A DNA stretch of 64,000 bases from JAIQFL01 sp035295745 (GCA_035295745.1 DATGIL010000083.1:1-64000), one strand, 5' to 3'. Shown: positions 7,738 to 16,505, numbered from the stretch's first letter. The notes: generated from the letters alone by a model not told the origin. Numbers and translations are program-made.

Positions 7738-9135
7738 TCAGTCTGCGTGCTGCAAGCCGTGGTGCTGACTTACGCTGTCGCCGTCGCCACTCTTCAAATC
7801 GGCAAAAATCGCCGTGGAAACGACCGTCATTGCACCCAGCACGAGGAACGCCTGATGGACTCCGTGAATCAATTCCGGTGGGCTCGCATGCAGCCGCTCG
7901 GGAATGAAGAAAGCAGTGGCCAGGGATGCAGACGCCACGCCGAAGCTGATCGACATTTGCTGCATGGTGCTCGCAATAGTGCTGGCGCTGCTGGTCTGAT
8001 CGGCCGTGACGTCGGCGTATACCAGCGTGTTCATGCTGGTGTACTGCAGCGACGTGAAAAAACCGTAACAGAAGGCCTGGATGGCGATCACCCAGACCGG
8101 CGTGCCCGTCCCGATGGTCGCGAAGAGGACGATGAGCAGTCCCAGGATTACCGTATTCGAGATCAACACGCCGCGATAGCCGACGCGCGCCAGGATCCGC
8201 GGAATCGTCAACTTCAGGCCCATCGCAGCGATCGCCTGCGGCATCAGCAGCATGCCGGATTGGATCGGAGTGAATCCTAACCCAACCTGGTAGAGAAGTG
8301 GAAGGAGGAACGGTATGCCACCGATGCCCAGGCGCGTGAAGAAGCTGCCACTCACCGCCGCCCGAAAGGTGCGGATCCGGAACAGGCTCAGACGGAGCAA
8401 AGGAAATGGAGTCCGCGCCGCACGAAATCCATAGCCGGCCAAGAGCAGGACCGCGACCGCCAGCAATCCCAACATTTCGCTGCCGGTCAGCGTGTGTTCG
8501 CCGAATACTTCCAATACGTACGACAGGAGTCCGACGCCCGAGCCGAACAGAAGCAGTCCAGCCACATCCAGCGGCTTCGCATGCTCCTCTCGATGGTCCG
8601 GCAGATGCAGATAGACCATGTACAAGCCGATCAAGCCGATCGGTAGATTGACGAAGAAGATCACGCGCCAGTGAAAGTATCCGACGATCAGCCCGCCGGC
8701 GACCGGCCCGAGCATGGGAGCGACCAGGCTGGGGATCGCGACGAAGCTCATGATGCGCACCAGATCCGACTTGGCAAATGTCCGCACCAGCGTAAGCCGG
8801 CCGACCGGCACCATCATTGCGCCGCCACAGCCTTGCAGGATACGGCAGGCGACCAGTACGTGGATGTTGCTCGATATCCCGCAGAGAAACGATCCTAAGG
8901 TGAACAGCCCGATGGCGGAAGCGAACACGCGCCGGGTTCCGAATCGATCGGCCATCCAGCCGCTGATGGGAATAAATACCGCGAGGCTCAAAGTGTAGCT
9001 TGCCAGGACAGACTTCATGCTCAGCGGAGCCACCTTCAGGGCCGCCGCGATCGCAGGCACGGCCGTATTCAGAATGGTCGTGTCCAACGATTCCATGAAG
9101 AACGCGACGGCGACCAGCCAGGGCAATAATCGCAT
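7738..9135 (-). CDS. DHA2-family MFS multidrug exporter (EmrB/QacA type)
   Basis: A 465-aa protein with about 14 membrane helices. It begins with WLVAVAFFMESLDTTILNTA, the DHA2 motif D1 (LDxTxxNxA). Motif A is GWMADRFGTRR and motif C is the glycine-rich VAPMLGPVAGGLIVG. The family exports drugs and toxic compounds by proton antiport across the inner membrane. Expected length is about 470-510 aa. The frame stays open to a TTG at 9267, but homology starts at MRLLPW. Neither start has a good ribosome-binding site, so the N-terminus is uncertain. No EmrA-like membrane-fusion partner or TetR regulator is adjacent, so the substrate is unknown. Confidence 0.9.
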   Translation of the reverse strand: MRLLPWLVAVAFFMESLDTTILNTAVPAIAAALKVAPLSMKSVLASYTLSLAVFIPISGWMADRFGTRRVFASAIGLFTLGSFLCGISSNIHVLVACRILQGCGGAMMVPVGRLTLVRTFAKSDLVRIMSFVAIPSLVAPMLGPVAGGLIVGYFHWRVIFFVNLPIGLIGLYMVYLHLPDHREEHAKPLDVAGLLLFGSGVGLLSYVLEVFGEHTLTGSEMLGLLAVAVLLLAGYGFRAARTPFPLLRLSLFRIRTFRAAVSGSFFTRLGIGGIPFLLPLLYQVGLGFTPIQSGMLLMPQAIAAMGLKLTIPRILARVGYRGVLISNTVILGLLIVLFATIGTGTPVWVIAIQAFCYGFFTSLQYTSMNTLVYADVTADQTSSASTIASTMQQMSISFGVASASLATAFFIPERLHASPPELIHGVHQAFLVLGAMTVVSTAIFADLKSGDGDSVSQHHGLQHAD

Positions 9136-9309
9136 GCTGGACGCCGGGGTGGAAGGTGCAGTGGTTCGGCCCGTCAATATCTTGACAATATCTTGATTCC
9201 CGGCATTTTTGGGAGGGCGACGGGTCAACCTTAATACCACGTAATTACGAAACTGCCGCCAGGACAAACTGTGCCCCGGCGGCAGGTTCGGATGAGCAGG
9301 GAGGTGAGC

Positions 9310-9603
9310 CTAGCTCCAATGGCCTTCTATCAAAACATAGCCGCCCTGACGGCGGACCCAGTGGTGGGCGACCCAGTGCGCATGATGCCGTGGGGGCTCT
9401 TCCCATCTGCCGGGGCTCCAGGCATAGGCGTTGCCGTCCCAGCGATGGTATCCGGAGACCCACACATGGTTGGGGCTGGGCGCTCGACCTCGCTTTTCGA
9501 CCCGGACGTGGGGGGGCGCGACATGAACCACAATCTCGGCCGCTCCGGCGCTGAAGGCGAGTCCACCTGCAAATATCAATCCGATCAGTCGTTTTAAAAG
9601 CAT
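9310..9603 (-). CDS. WXXGXW-repeat envelope protein
   Basis: A 97-aa protein with signal peptide (LIGLIFAGGLAFSAGAA). The mature part carries YXWXXGXW-type repeats: WVSGYHRWDGNAYAWSPGRW and a second set ending VLIEGHWS. It is rich in Trp, His and Arg, as in the BcpO-related WXXGXW family. These are periplasmic or outer-membrane proteins of unknown role. AAGGAGA lies six bases before the ATG. It is 69 bp behind the GlsB-like gene on the same strand and may be cotranscribed with it, which would place it in the same predicted regulon. Confidence 0.82.
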   Translation of the reverse strand: MLLKRLIGLIFAGGLAFSAGAAEIVVHVAPPHVRVEKRGRAPSPNHVWVSGYHRWDGNAYAWSPGRWEEPPRHHAHWVAHHWVRRQGGYVLIEGHWS

Positions 9604-9672
9604 GACACTTCTCCTTAGTTGCTGGCCGCTGTCCCTGATGTCAAACCTCCATGCCGGCGTGGCACAGAGGCG

Positions 9673-10053
9673 CTACCAGGCCCGTCTTCGCCTCACGGCG
9701 TGATACAGAACCAGCACAATCACGGAGCCAATCACGGCTACGAAGAGGCTGTAGAGGTTGAGCCCGCTCACACCATAACCACCAAAGACATGGAAGAGCC
9801 AGCCGCCGGCGAAAGCGCCGACAACTCCCAACAGGATGTCCAGCAGGATCCCTTCCCCTCTGCGATTTACGAGCTTGCTGCCGATGTATCCGGCAATCAG
9901 GCCGAGAACTACCCAAGCCAGGAATGACATGCTTGCGTCCGATCGACCCGTCAATTCGCGGAACGACGAGGGCTGGCCGAAAGCCCCAGTAACTAATGAG
10001 CAATAGATCAGAGTCGCCAACAATCCGCGACCCGTCTTTCTCGTTTGAGTCAT
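9673..10053 (-). CDS. GlsB/YeaQ/YmgE-family stress membrane protein with N-terminal extension
   Basis: A 126-aa protein. The C-terminal 85 residues match the transglycosylase-associated/GlsB family: MSFLAWVVLGLIAGYIGSKL, then GILLDILLGVVGAFAGGWLF, then a third helix and RRRR tail. These small inner-membrane proteins are induced by acid, osmotic or stationary-phase stress. Canonical members start at MSFLAW (9930), but no ribosome-binding site exists there and the frame is open further up. Residues 1-27 (TRKTGRGLLATLIYCSLVTG) look like an extra hydrophobic leader. The start at 10053 is chosen because a predicted sigma-54 promoter would initiate at about 10073, which excludes the ATG at 10092. 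Confidence 0.82.
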   Translation of the reverse strand: MTQTRKTGRGLLATLIYCSLVTGAFGQPSSFRELTGRSDASMSFLAWVVLGLIAGYIGSKLVNRRGEGILLDILLGVVGAFAGGWLFHVFGGYGVSGLNLYSLFVAVIGSVIVLVLYHAVRRRRAW

Positions 10054-10083
10054 ATTCTTACCGCTTTCCACTGCGTCGTTCCT

Positions 10084-10099
10084 TGCACGCACATGGCCG
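10084..10099 (-). promoter_or_regulatory. Predicted sigma-54 promoter of the glsB-like gene
   Basis: On the minus strand the sequence is CGGCCATGTGCGTGCA: GG and GC separated by exactly ten bases, as required for -24/-12 promoters. The predicted start is near 10073, 20 nt before the ATG at 10053. The TGGC/CGGC-N7-GTGCA form recurs at four other places. Inference from sequence only. Confidence 0.5.
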
Positions 10100-10180
10100 T
10101 ATCGAAAAATGGAGAATGCGCGAAGTGACCAATTCAGGCGAGGTTACGTTTCGCATTCCCTGCACGTGCTCGATCGAATA

Positions 10181-10198
10181 CCGGCAGAAATTGCACTT
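10181..10198. promoter_or_regulatory. Candidate enhancer-binding site (GCAGAAATTGC)
   Basis: CCGGCAGAAATTGCACTT resembles the palindromes at 16506-16523 and 20829-20847 (12 of 16 bases shared with GGCAGATTCTGCACCT). It lies about 117 bp upstream of the predicted glsB start site and about 85 bp upstream of the BON start site, a normal distance for NtrC-type activators. It could serve both divergent genes. Confidence 0.45.
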
Positions 10199-10248
10199 AG
10201 TAGTCGTTCCGACCTCTGGCAACCAGACGCCTGCCCGAATTCCGGGTT

Positions 10249-10264
10249 CGGCCACTAAACTGCC
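10249..10264 (+). promoter_or_regulatory. Possible sigma-54 promoter of the BON lipoprotein gene
   Basis: CGGCCACTAAACTGCC has GG-N10-GC with CTGC at -12. The predicted start is about 10275, 16 nt before the ATG. It is the weakest of the -24/-12 candidates in this block, since the -12 box lacks the GTGC shared by the others. Confidence 0.35.
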
Positions 10265-10290
10265 CCTCTACCCTTTGAATTGGAGAATCC

Positions 10291-10845
10291 ATGATAAACA
10301 GGAAGACTCTCGCCAGTCCGGCCATGTTAGCGGCGCTGGTTGCCGCGGGAATCCTCGCAGGGTGCTCGCAGACGATGAGATCGCCCGACGTTTCCGACAA
10401 CATCCGCCATGCGCTGGATCAGGCGGGATTGAAGAAGGTCTCTGTCGATCAGGATCGTGCCCAAGGCGTCGTGATTTTGGGGGGTATCGTGTCCTCGGAC
10501 GGCGACAAAGCGCAGGCGGAGGCCATCGCCAAGTCGATGGCAGGCGCACAGGTAGTGTCAGACCAGATTGGTGTAGTCCCAACGGGCGCCGAAAGCGACG
10601 CCGGGGCGGTGAACTCGGACCTGGACAAAGGCATCGAGCAAAATCTGGATGCCGCACTGATTCTGAGTAAGCTTCACGACCACGTCAAGTACTCGGTGAA
10701 GAATCATGTGGTGACTCTGACGGGTGAGGTCGATAGTCAGTCCAGACGCCAGGAGGCCGCTAAGGTGGCAGCTTCCGTTCCCAATGTTTACCAGGTTGTA
10801 AACGAATTGCAGGTCAAGAATCAGAAGGCGACTTCATCTGAATAA
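10291..10845 (+). CDS. BON-domain lipoprotein (OsmY-like)
   Basis: A 184-aa lipoprotein with signal peptide and lipobox LAGC (Cys about residue 25). Two BON domains follow: about 33-90 (NIRHALDQAGLKKVSVDQ ... GVVILGGIVSS) and about 110-178 (NLDAALILSKLHDHVKYSV ... HVVTLTGEVDSQSRRQEAAK). BON domains bind phospholipid membranes, and OsmY-type proteins protect the envelope under osmotic stress. TTGGAG precedes the ATG. It is divergent from the GlsB-like gene and is followed by a DUF3309-like miniprotein. Together these look like an envelope-stress set. A candidate sigma-54 promoter and a shared upstream palindrome are in the 237-bp gap before it. Confidence 0.9.
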   Translation: MINRKTLASPAMLAALVAAGILAGCSQTMRSPDVSDNIRHALDQAGLKKVSVDQDRAQGVVILGGIVSSDGDKAQAEAIAKSMAGAQVVSDQIGVVPTGAESDAGAVNSDLDKGIEQNLDAALILSKLHDHVKYSVKNHVVTLTGEVDSQSRRQEAAKVAASVPNVYQVVNELQVKNQKATSSE

Positions 10846-10973
10846 GGTGGCGGGGCCCCCTGTCGAAGAGCTTCAGATAAGATCCAGAAGAAAGCGGGTC
10901 GGTTCGAATAGACCCTGAGAAACAGAACCGGTCAGGCACGACCGAACATCTCAAGCGGAAAAGGAGATTCACA

Positions 10974-11129
10974 ATGCTGATATTGATTGTAATTTTGCTG
11001 TTGGTGCTGGGTGGTGGCGGCGGGTATTACGGTCACAGCCGTTGGGGCTTTGGGGGCGGTGCAGGAATAGGCTTGGGCACCATTTTGCTGGTTCTGCTCT
11101 TAGTCTACATGCTGGGAATAATTCACTAG
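10974..11129 (+). CDS. DUF3309-like 51-aa membrane miniprotein
   Basis: A 51-codon gene. Two hydrophobic helices (MLILIVILLLVLGGG and GTILLVLLLVYMLG) flank a GGYYGHSRWGFGGG glycine/aromatic linker. This is the layout of the DUF3309 miniproteins (LL...GG..P..H.SWGY..GG..GL...LLLLL), whose role is unknown. AAGGAG at 10961-10966 precedes the ATG at normal spacing. It follows the BON lipoprotein gene by 128 bp on the same strand and ends 9 bp from the convergent histidine kinase gene. No separate -24/-12 promoter was found before it, so cotranscription with the BON gene is plausible. Confidence 0.75.
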   Translation: MLILIVILLLVLGGGGGYYGHSRWGFGGGAGIGLGTILLVLLLVYMLGIIH

Positions 11130-11138
11130 CAGGATCCG

Positions 11139-11918
11139 TCAATCGGCGTCTGGCAGGACGAAATAGAAGGTCGACCCCTCCCCTGGGGTCGACTCCAACC
11201 AAATTCGCCCGCCATGCCACTCGATCGCCCTTTTGCACAGCGCGAGTCCCAATCCGTGACCGGGGTGTTCCTTTCCATGAAGGCGCTTAAACACTCCGAA
11301 GATGCGGCTCTGGAGTGCCGGCTCGATGCCAGGACCGTTATCCTTGACTGAGAAGACCCACTCGGCATTTACCCGTCTGGACGAGATGTGAACTCGTGGA
11401 GGCGCCGATGTGCAGTATTCGATGGCATTCCGGATTAAATGATGCATGACCCTCGTCAACACGGCGAAGTCACCCGACACCGTAGGCAAAAGGTCATGCG
11501 TTAACACGGCGCTCCGGCCTGCGATCTGCCGGTCAAGGTTCAGGAGTGCCTGGAAAAGGACTGCTTGCATGTCCGTCCGGGCGACGGGCGGTTCCCCGGA
11601 GCCGGTGGCCCAATAGTCCACCATGTCGGTCAGTAGCGACTGCATTTCGCCCGCCCCGTTCTGAATCCGCTGCACGAACGCGATGCCCTCGGAGTCCAGT
11701 CGTCCGGTCTGAGTCTCGGCCAGCAGTTGACTAAACGCGGTCACATCCCTAAGAGACTGTCGCAAATTGTGCGCCGCCATCGAGACAAACTCTTCAAACT
11801 CTGCATTTGCCCGTGCCAGACGGCTCTGGATCTCACGGTGTCGCCGCTCTTCCTGGTCGAGCGCCTTGCGCAAGCGTTCGGCCTCACCATCAACGTCGAT
11901 CTGCTCAGAGTTGACCAT
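11139..11918 (-). CDS. Soluble sensor histidine kinase, coupled to the CheB/CheR kinase
   Basis: A 259-aa cytoplasmic kinase. A coiled coil (residues 10-42) leads into the dimerisation/phosphoacceptor segment FVSMAAHNLRQSLRDVTAFS with His50 as the likely phosphorylation site. The ATP-binding domain contains the N box HHLIRNAIEYC, the G1 box DNGPGIEP and the G2 box GHGLGLALCKRAIEWHGGRI. No sensory or membrane domain is present, so it probably acts on a signal brought by partners. The ATG at 11918 overlaps the end of the upstream 1244-aa kinase gene by 14 nt. Translation is likely coupled and the two proteins probably work together. An in-frame extension upstream of 11918 lies inside that gene and is rejected. 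Confidence 0.9.
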   Translation of the reverse strand: MVNSEQIDVDGEAERLRKALDQEERRHREIQSRLARANAEFEEFVSMAAHNLRQSLRDVTAFSQLLAETQTGRLDSEGIAFVQRIQNGAGEMQSLLTDMVDYWATGSGEPPVARTDMQAVLFQALLNLDRQIAGRSAVLTHDLLPTVSGDFAVLTRVMHHLIRNAIEYCTSAPPRVHISSRRVNAEWVFSVKDNGPGIEPALQSRIFGVFKRLHGKEHPGHGLGLALCKRAIEWHGGRIWLESTPGEGSTFYFVLPDAD

Positions 11919-14900
11919 TTTCAATCCATCCACCAATGAAGGGGGGAAAGACCGCGGGAATTGTGAACTTGAAGGTGGCACCCCTCCCGGGTTCCGACTC
12001 CACCCAAATCCGCCCCGCCCTGCGCTCCACCAACTTCTTGCACAGTGCAAGACCGATGCCGGTCCCGGGGATCTCTTTTCCGTGCAGGCGCTTGAACATG
12101 CCAAAGACGCGCTCGCTGTCTTGTGGAGCGATACCCAGTCCATTGTCCCGCACTGAAAACAACCACCCTCCCACCTCTTTCACCGCCGAAATGTGGATTC
12201 TCGGTGCCTCGGGCCCCTTGAACTTGATCGAATTCGAAATCAGGTTCTGGAAGAGCTGCGACAGCATCACTTTCTCCGCTACCACCGCAGGCAAGGGATC
12301 GACGGTCACGATGGCGCCACTTTCCGAGATGGCTGCCTGCAGGTTCGACAGAGCATCGGCCAATACAGCACCGCAATCGATCGGGGTGTATTCTCGTCCC
12401 CCCTCTGTCACTTCCCAGTAGGCAAGCAGGCTCTTCAACAGGGCTTCGATTCGCAAGGCGCCCTGCAGGGAATATTCGATGAATCGGTGCTCGGCAGGAC
12501 TGAGCCGCTCCCCGCACTCCTGCTCCAGAAGTTGGTTGAAGTTTACGACCATGCGGATGGGTTCCTGCAAGTCGTGCGTCAGCGCATAAGCGAAGTCCTG
12601 CAGTTCGGAGTTCGTCGCCCGCAGCGCTTCCTCAGCCCGCTTGCGGTCGGTCGCATCCTCAATCGCCAACAGAATCGTGCGCGCCTGGGCGTTCGGATCG
12701 TAAATCTCGCTGGCATTGAGCAACATCACCTTCCGGCCCACATGTTGAAAATCATGCGTGACCTCGAAATTCCGGAACGCGGAATTGGCCGGGAGTATGT
12801 TCTCCAGCAGTTCGCGCAACCTGGGAATGTTCCACTGTCCGTTGCCCAAGTCGTAGACCAGGCGTTGCTCCGTCTCTTCCGGAGCGCTGTGAAACGTTTC
12901 GTAGAAAGCCTTGTTGGCCTTCACGACTTCGAGGTTCTGGTTCAGGATCACCAGAGGCTCCCGCACGGTTTCTACAATCGCTTCGGCAAAGTCAAGTCCG
13001 CGCTTGGAGGCATCGATATCGATCAACATCAGCACGGCGCCATCGGTTCGGCCATCCGGCCCTACTGATGGGAGGATGCGGAGCGAATACCAATGGCCGT
13101 GCGAGTCGCGCAGATCGCGCGGTTTCCGATTGCCGCCCTCCATCGCATCCAACAGCAACCTGCGGAGATCGGGCAGTTCCATCCGAGGTTGTAGATCAGT
13201 GATCGACCGTCCGACATCGGCTGCGATCAGGTTCAGCAACGGTTCAATGGCCCGCGTGAAGCGGCGAATGCGCAGATCTCGTCCTACCATCACCAGCGGT
13301 ATGCTGAGGCTCTCGAGCAGGTTGGCCAGATCCCGGTTCACCTTGCTGAATTCCAGGTTGCTGATCTTCAACTCTTCGTTCAGGGTGTTGAGCTCTTCGT
13401 TCGCGGATTCCAGTTCTTCCTGCGCGGTTTCCAGTTCCTCGTTGCCCGCTTGAGACTCCTCGTTGGCGGCCCGCAGCGCTTCCAAAGTGGTGGCATTTTC
13501 CTCGACGACCGACTGCAGGTATTCCTTCGTCGCGACCAGTTCTCGCAGCAGCCAGGGGTTTTCTCCGCTCTGCGCCATCGCCGCCCCCTCCGTCGCGCTC
13601 TCGCCACCCTTCCTGCCCCCGTCCTCGAACAGGATTAGAAAATAGCGATCTTCGGTAGAAGTTGAGCCATGCAACGGGACCACCTGGATGGCGACTTGTC
13701 GTAATTGGCCGTCCTCTTCGATCCGAAAGCCGGTTTCGTTGGCCGCGGCATTCAATCGTTTGGCCGTTTCGATCGCCTTACTCAAGCCGGCGATCAAGCC
13801 TTCCCGCGCCATCAACAGGAGGTTCATAGTCGGCTCGCCAGGCAAAAGCTCGAGGAACGGAGCCGTGTGGCCCCGGACCTGGACGATGTTCATGCGGCCG
13901 TCAACGACGACGCCAGAAGGTCCGTGTTCGGCCAAAACCAGTTGGTCGGCTTGGCGAAGCACGTCTGTTCGCACACGGACATCGGCAGTTCCTGGGCGAC
14001 GATCTATAGGGCCTTCCGCGGTGGTTCCTTCGGCCAGATATGAAACCGGCTTAGCCGCTGCAGGCAGCAGGCAATAGATCTTGAGACTCTTCTCCACTTG
14101 CTGAAATGAATCGGAAATGGTGCCCGCGCTTTCCGAAGGACCGAGCACCAGGAAGCCCGTGGGTTTGAGCGCAAAGTGCAGCGTCGACAATACTCTGCGT
14201 TGTAGGATAGGTCCCAGATAAATCAGCACGTTACAACAACTGATGAGGTCCAGCTTGGAGAACGGCGGGTCTTGCGCCACGTTGTGCCTGGCAAAAACGC
14301 AGAGGCCCCGGATGGTCTTCGCGATCTGGTAGCCGCGTTCCGTCTTGCTGAAGTAGCGTCCCAATCGCTGCGGCGAAAGGTGGGCCAACGCCGAGTTCTT
14401 GTAGACGCCGGCACGGGCTTTTTCAATCGCCATTTCGCTGATATCGGTGGCAAAAATCTCCACCGGAAAGCTCAGCTTGGCCTCCTCGAGGAACTCAGTC
14501 AGACAGATGGCCAGCGAATAAGCCTCCTCACCGGAGGAGCACCCGGGCACCCAGATCCGGATCGGATCGTCCTGCTTTCGATCCGCGACCATGGCGGGAA
14601 AGACCTTCTTCTTCAGAGCGTCGAACACCACCGTCTCGCGAAAAAATGCCGTGACGGTGATCAAGCAGTCTTCGCACAATGCGTTAACTTCCTGGCGGTT
14701 GTGCTCCAGGTCCCGGCCATAGTCTTCCAGGTTGATAAACCCGCGGAGAGCCATCCGTCGCTTGATGCGCCGCGAAAGGGTGCTGTGCTTATAGTTCGTG
14801 AAATCCACTCCGGTGCCGCTGCGCATCAACCGGAGTATCCTGGCCAACTCGCCGTTCTCCGGCGGCTCCACTGGCTGCCCGGTCGCGAACTGAGAATCCC

Positions 14901-15639
14901 GCGCGAGCGCCGCCAATTCCCGGGCAATGCCAGCGGGAGGCAGGACAAAGTCCACGAGGCCGGTGGCGATGGCGCATCGTGGCATACTCTCAAATCTCGC
15001 GGTGGTCATCTCCTGCGCGAAGGTGATACCGCCCGCCGCTTTGATCGCTCGCAAACCTAAGGCCCCATCCGACGCGGTACCTGACAGGATGACGCCGATG
15101 GCACTGCTGCCGCGGTCTGCTGCCAACGACCTCAGAAACACGTCGATCGGCATATTGGCGCCGCTGTCTGGCCGCGGCGGAGTCGTGAGCACCCCGCCGA
15201 AAATGCTCAGATTGTGTCCAGGGGGAATCACGTAAACGTGATCGGCTTCAGGGCGGGTTTCACCCTTCAATTCGGCCACCGGCATCTTCGTGGCTTTGGT
15301 CAGCAACTCCGTCAAAAGACTCGCGTGCCTGGGATCCAGGTGCTGAATCAGAACGAAGGCCATGCCGGTATCGGCCGGCAGGTTGTTGAGCAACTCCGTG
15401 AACGCCTCAAGGCCGCCAGCGGATGCTCCCACGCCCACAATCCGGGGGGCAGCCGAAGGTTGTTTGTCGTCGGTCAGCCGGCCGACCGACGGAGGAGAAT
15501 CAGCCGCCGGAACGAGGCTTCTGCGCCGCCTGTCGACCGGCCTTTCCGCGGCTGTCCTTCTCTTCGGGCGCCTCGACTCACGGGGACGCACGGAACGCGG
15601 GAGCTCGCCAATTTTGGAGTCGCCGGTCTTCTTAAGCAA
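11905..15639 (-). CDS. CheB-CheR-PAS-histidine kinase fusion
   Basis: A 1244-aa hybrid. Residues 1-60 are basic and low-complexity. The CheB methylesterase domain is about 65-245, with catalytic Ser73 (GASAGG), His100 (IQHLDPRH) and Asp191 (SGTASDG). The CheR domain is about 260-520: SRRIKRRMALRG, the SAM-binding loop VPGCSSGEEAYSLA, FATDIS and CCNVLIYLG. A PAS-like segment follows, then a coiled coil (about 705-790) with NEELETAQEELESANEELNT, two more PAS domains, HisKA (ALTHDLQEPIRM) and HATPase (DNGLGIAP, GTGIGLALCKK). The kinase core resembles phytochrome-type kinases. Such fusions may link methyl-transfer chemistry to phosphorelay; the substrate is unknown. The start is probably the TTG at 15639; no strong ribosome-binding site is visible. 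The cognate regulator may be the single-domain protein just upstream on the same strand. Confidence 0.92.
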   Translation of the reverse strand: MLKKTGDSKIGELPRSVRPRESRRPKRRTAAERPVDRRRRSLVPAADSPPSVGRLTDDKQPSAAPRIVGVGASAGGLEAFTELLNNLPADTGMAFVLIQHLDPRHASLLTELLTKATKMPVAELKGETRPEADHVYVIPPGHNLSIFGGVLTTPPRPDSGANMPIDVFLRSLAADRGSSAIGVILSGTASDGALGLRAIKAAGGITFAQEMTTARFESMPRCAIATGLVDFVLPPAGIARELAALARDSQFATGQPVEPPENGELARILRLMRSGTGVDFTNYKHSTLSRRIKRRMALRGFINLEDYGRDLEHNRQEVNALCEDCLITVTAFFRETVVFDALKKKVFPAMVADRKQDDPIRIWVPGCSSGEEAYSLAICLTEFLEEAKLSFPVEIFATDISEMAIEKARAGVYKNSALAHLSPQRLGRYFSKTERGYQIAKTIRGLCVFARHNVAQDPPFSKLDLISCCNVLIYLGPILQRRVLSTLHFALKPTGFLVLGPSESAGTISDSFQQVEKSLKIYCLLPAAAKPVSYLAEGTTAEGPIDRRPGTADVRVRTDVLRQADQLVLAEHGPSGVVVDGRMNIVQVRGHTAPFLELLPGEPTMNLLLMAREGLIAGLSKAIETAKRLNAAANETGFRIEEDGQLRQVAIQVVPLHGSTSTEDRYFLILFEDGGRKGGESATEGAAMAQSGENPWLLRELVATKEYLQSVVEENATTLEALRAANEESQAGNEELETAQEELESANEELNTLNEELKISNLEFSKVNRDLANLLESLSIPLVMVGRDLRIRRFTRAIEPLLNLIAADVGRSITDLQPRMELPDLRRLLLDAMEGGNRKPRDLRDSHGHWYSLRILPSVGPDGRTDGAVLMLIDIDASKRGLDFAEAIVETVREPLVILNQNLEVVKANKAFYETFHSAPEETEQRLVYDLGNGQWNIPRLRELLENILPANSAFRNFEVTHDFQHVGRKVMLLNASEIYDPNAQARTILLAIEDATDRKRAEEALRATNSELQDFAYALTHDLQEPIRMVVNFNQLLEQECGERLSPAEHRFIEYSLQGALRIEALLKSLLAYWEVTEGGREYTPIDCGAVLADALSNLQAAISESGAIVTVDPLPAVVAEKVMLSQLFQNLISNSIKFKGPEAPRIHISAVKEVGGWLFSVRDNGLGIAPQDSERVFGMFKRLHGKEIPGTGIGLALCKKLVERRAGRIWVESEPGRGATFKFTIPAVFPPFIGGWIENGQL

Positions 15640-15749
15640 GTACCACCATTTCTTTCCCGCCGCGCCGAGTACGAGACAGACGCCTTGTAAAACCGCTTCC
15701 TTACGTCGTGGCGCGAGGTCTTTCTAGCAGTCCGACGGAAAAACCAATT

Positions 15750-15835
15750 TCAGGCCACAGATAAACGTAGATCAACGATAACTCCTGCGTTTTCTATCTG
15801 CGTCCATCGGTGTCCATCGGCGGCCAACCCTTTTC
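15750..15835. repeat. Low-complexity dispersed sequence with ATCTGCGTCCATCGG motif
   Basis: The 206-bp gap between two minus-strand signalling genes contains CCACAGATAAACGTAGATCA and ATCTGCGTCCATCGGTGTCC. These read like the imperfect ATCTGTGTCCATCTGTGG sequences scattered in many soil bacterial genomes. Only this copy occurs here, so calling it a repeat rests on general knowledge. Confidence 0.35.
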
Positions 15836-15845
15836 CCGCAAACTG

Positions 15846-16307
15846 CTAGGCGGATCGGGAACCTTCCAGCACGTCCTTGATGGTCCGGCCAATCTCCATA
15901 AATTGATCCAGGCCTGAAGGTTTGGTGATGAATCGGGACATCCCCAGGCCTTGGAGCAACACCTCATCCCTTCCGGACTCGGAAGAACTCCAGACGCACA
16001 CGGGAATACCGGCGAGGTGGCTGGCGCTCTGAATCTCCCGTAAGATGTCTGAACCGCTGTATTTGGAGAGATTCAAGTCCACCAGAATCAGGTCGGGAAC
16101 CCGCGCTTCCGCGTAGTTGCCCTCCCGGTGGATAAATGCCAGGGCATCAGTTCCACTCAGCAGGTGAACCAGTTCGAATGCCAGATTTTGCCGAGTCAGT
16201 GCCCGATCGAGAAGAAAAACGTCTGAGTCGTTGTCTTCAATTACGAAGATCCGCGCAGCACAAGAAACCGAGGCCTGTTCCAAGCTTGCTCCCGAGCGGC
16301 GATTCAT
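15846..16307 (-). CDS. Single-domain response regulator (Rcp1-like)
   Basis: A 153-aa receiver-only protein. The acidic pair is in FVIEDNDSDVFLL, the phosphoacceptor Asp in DLILVDLNLSKYSG, the switch Ser in VWSSSESGRD and the conserved Lys in FITKPSG. The long alpha4-beta5 region matches the Rcp1 family, which pairs with phytochrome-like kinases. It lacks an output domain, so it probably acts by docking or as a phosphate shuttle. It is the likely partner of the two kinases immediately downstream on the same strand. A predicted -24/-12 promoter is 87-113 bases upstream of its ATG and shares an upstream palindrome with the divergent stress gene. Confidence 0.88.
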   Translation of the reverse strand: MNRRSGASLEQASVSCAARIFVIEDNDSDVFLLDRALTRQNLAFELVHLLSGTDALAFIHREGNYAEARVPDLILVDLNLSKYSGSDILREIQSASHLAGIPVCVWSSSESGRDEVLLQGLGMSRFITKPSGLDQFMEIGRTIKDVLEGSRSA

Positions 16308-16404
16308 CGCCGTCTATTTTTATTCTATTACCTGGTGGCCCCGTACTTGTGGGTTGACGTCCACCGTGGCGTCGAACGGCGAACCGCCTTGCCGGTCAGG
16401 TAAT

Positions 16405-16420
16405 GGCACGTTTGCCGCCA
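16405..16420 (-). promoter_or_regulatory. Predicted sigma-54 promoter of the response regulator gene
   Basis: On the minus strand the sequence reads TGGCGGCAAACGTGCC: TGGC at -24, GTGC at -12, GG-N10-GC spacing. The predicted start is near 16394, giving an 87-nt leader. It matches the TGGC-N7-GTGC form of the opposite promoter at 16575. Confidence 0.5.
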
Positions 16421-16505
16421 TTTTGAATCCCCAGTGTTCTTTGGGGGAAAGTAACGGGGACCGGCCCGTTCATGCCTCGCGGCTTATCCAAAGCTGCATT
16501 TCGTC

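Noticed and set aside
9609..9632. A -24/-12 promoter for the WXXGXW gene
   Set aside because: GG-N10-GC is present on the minus strand, but the start would fall inside the ribosome-binding site.
10217..10230. TGGCAACCAGACGC as sigma-54 promoter of the BON gene
   Set aside because: GG and GC are nine bases apart, one short of the strict spacing.
12193..13068. Long plus-strand frame inside the CheB-CheR-kinase gene
   Set aside because: It lies antisense to conserved kinase and PAS domains; high GC keeps such frames open by chance.
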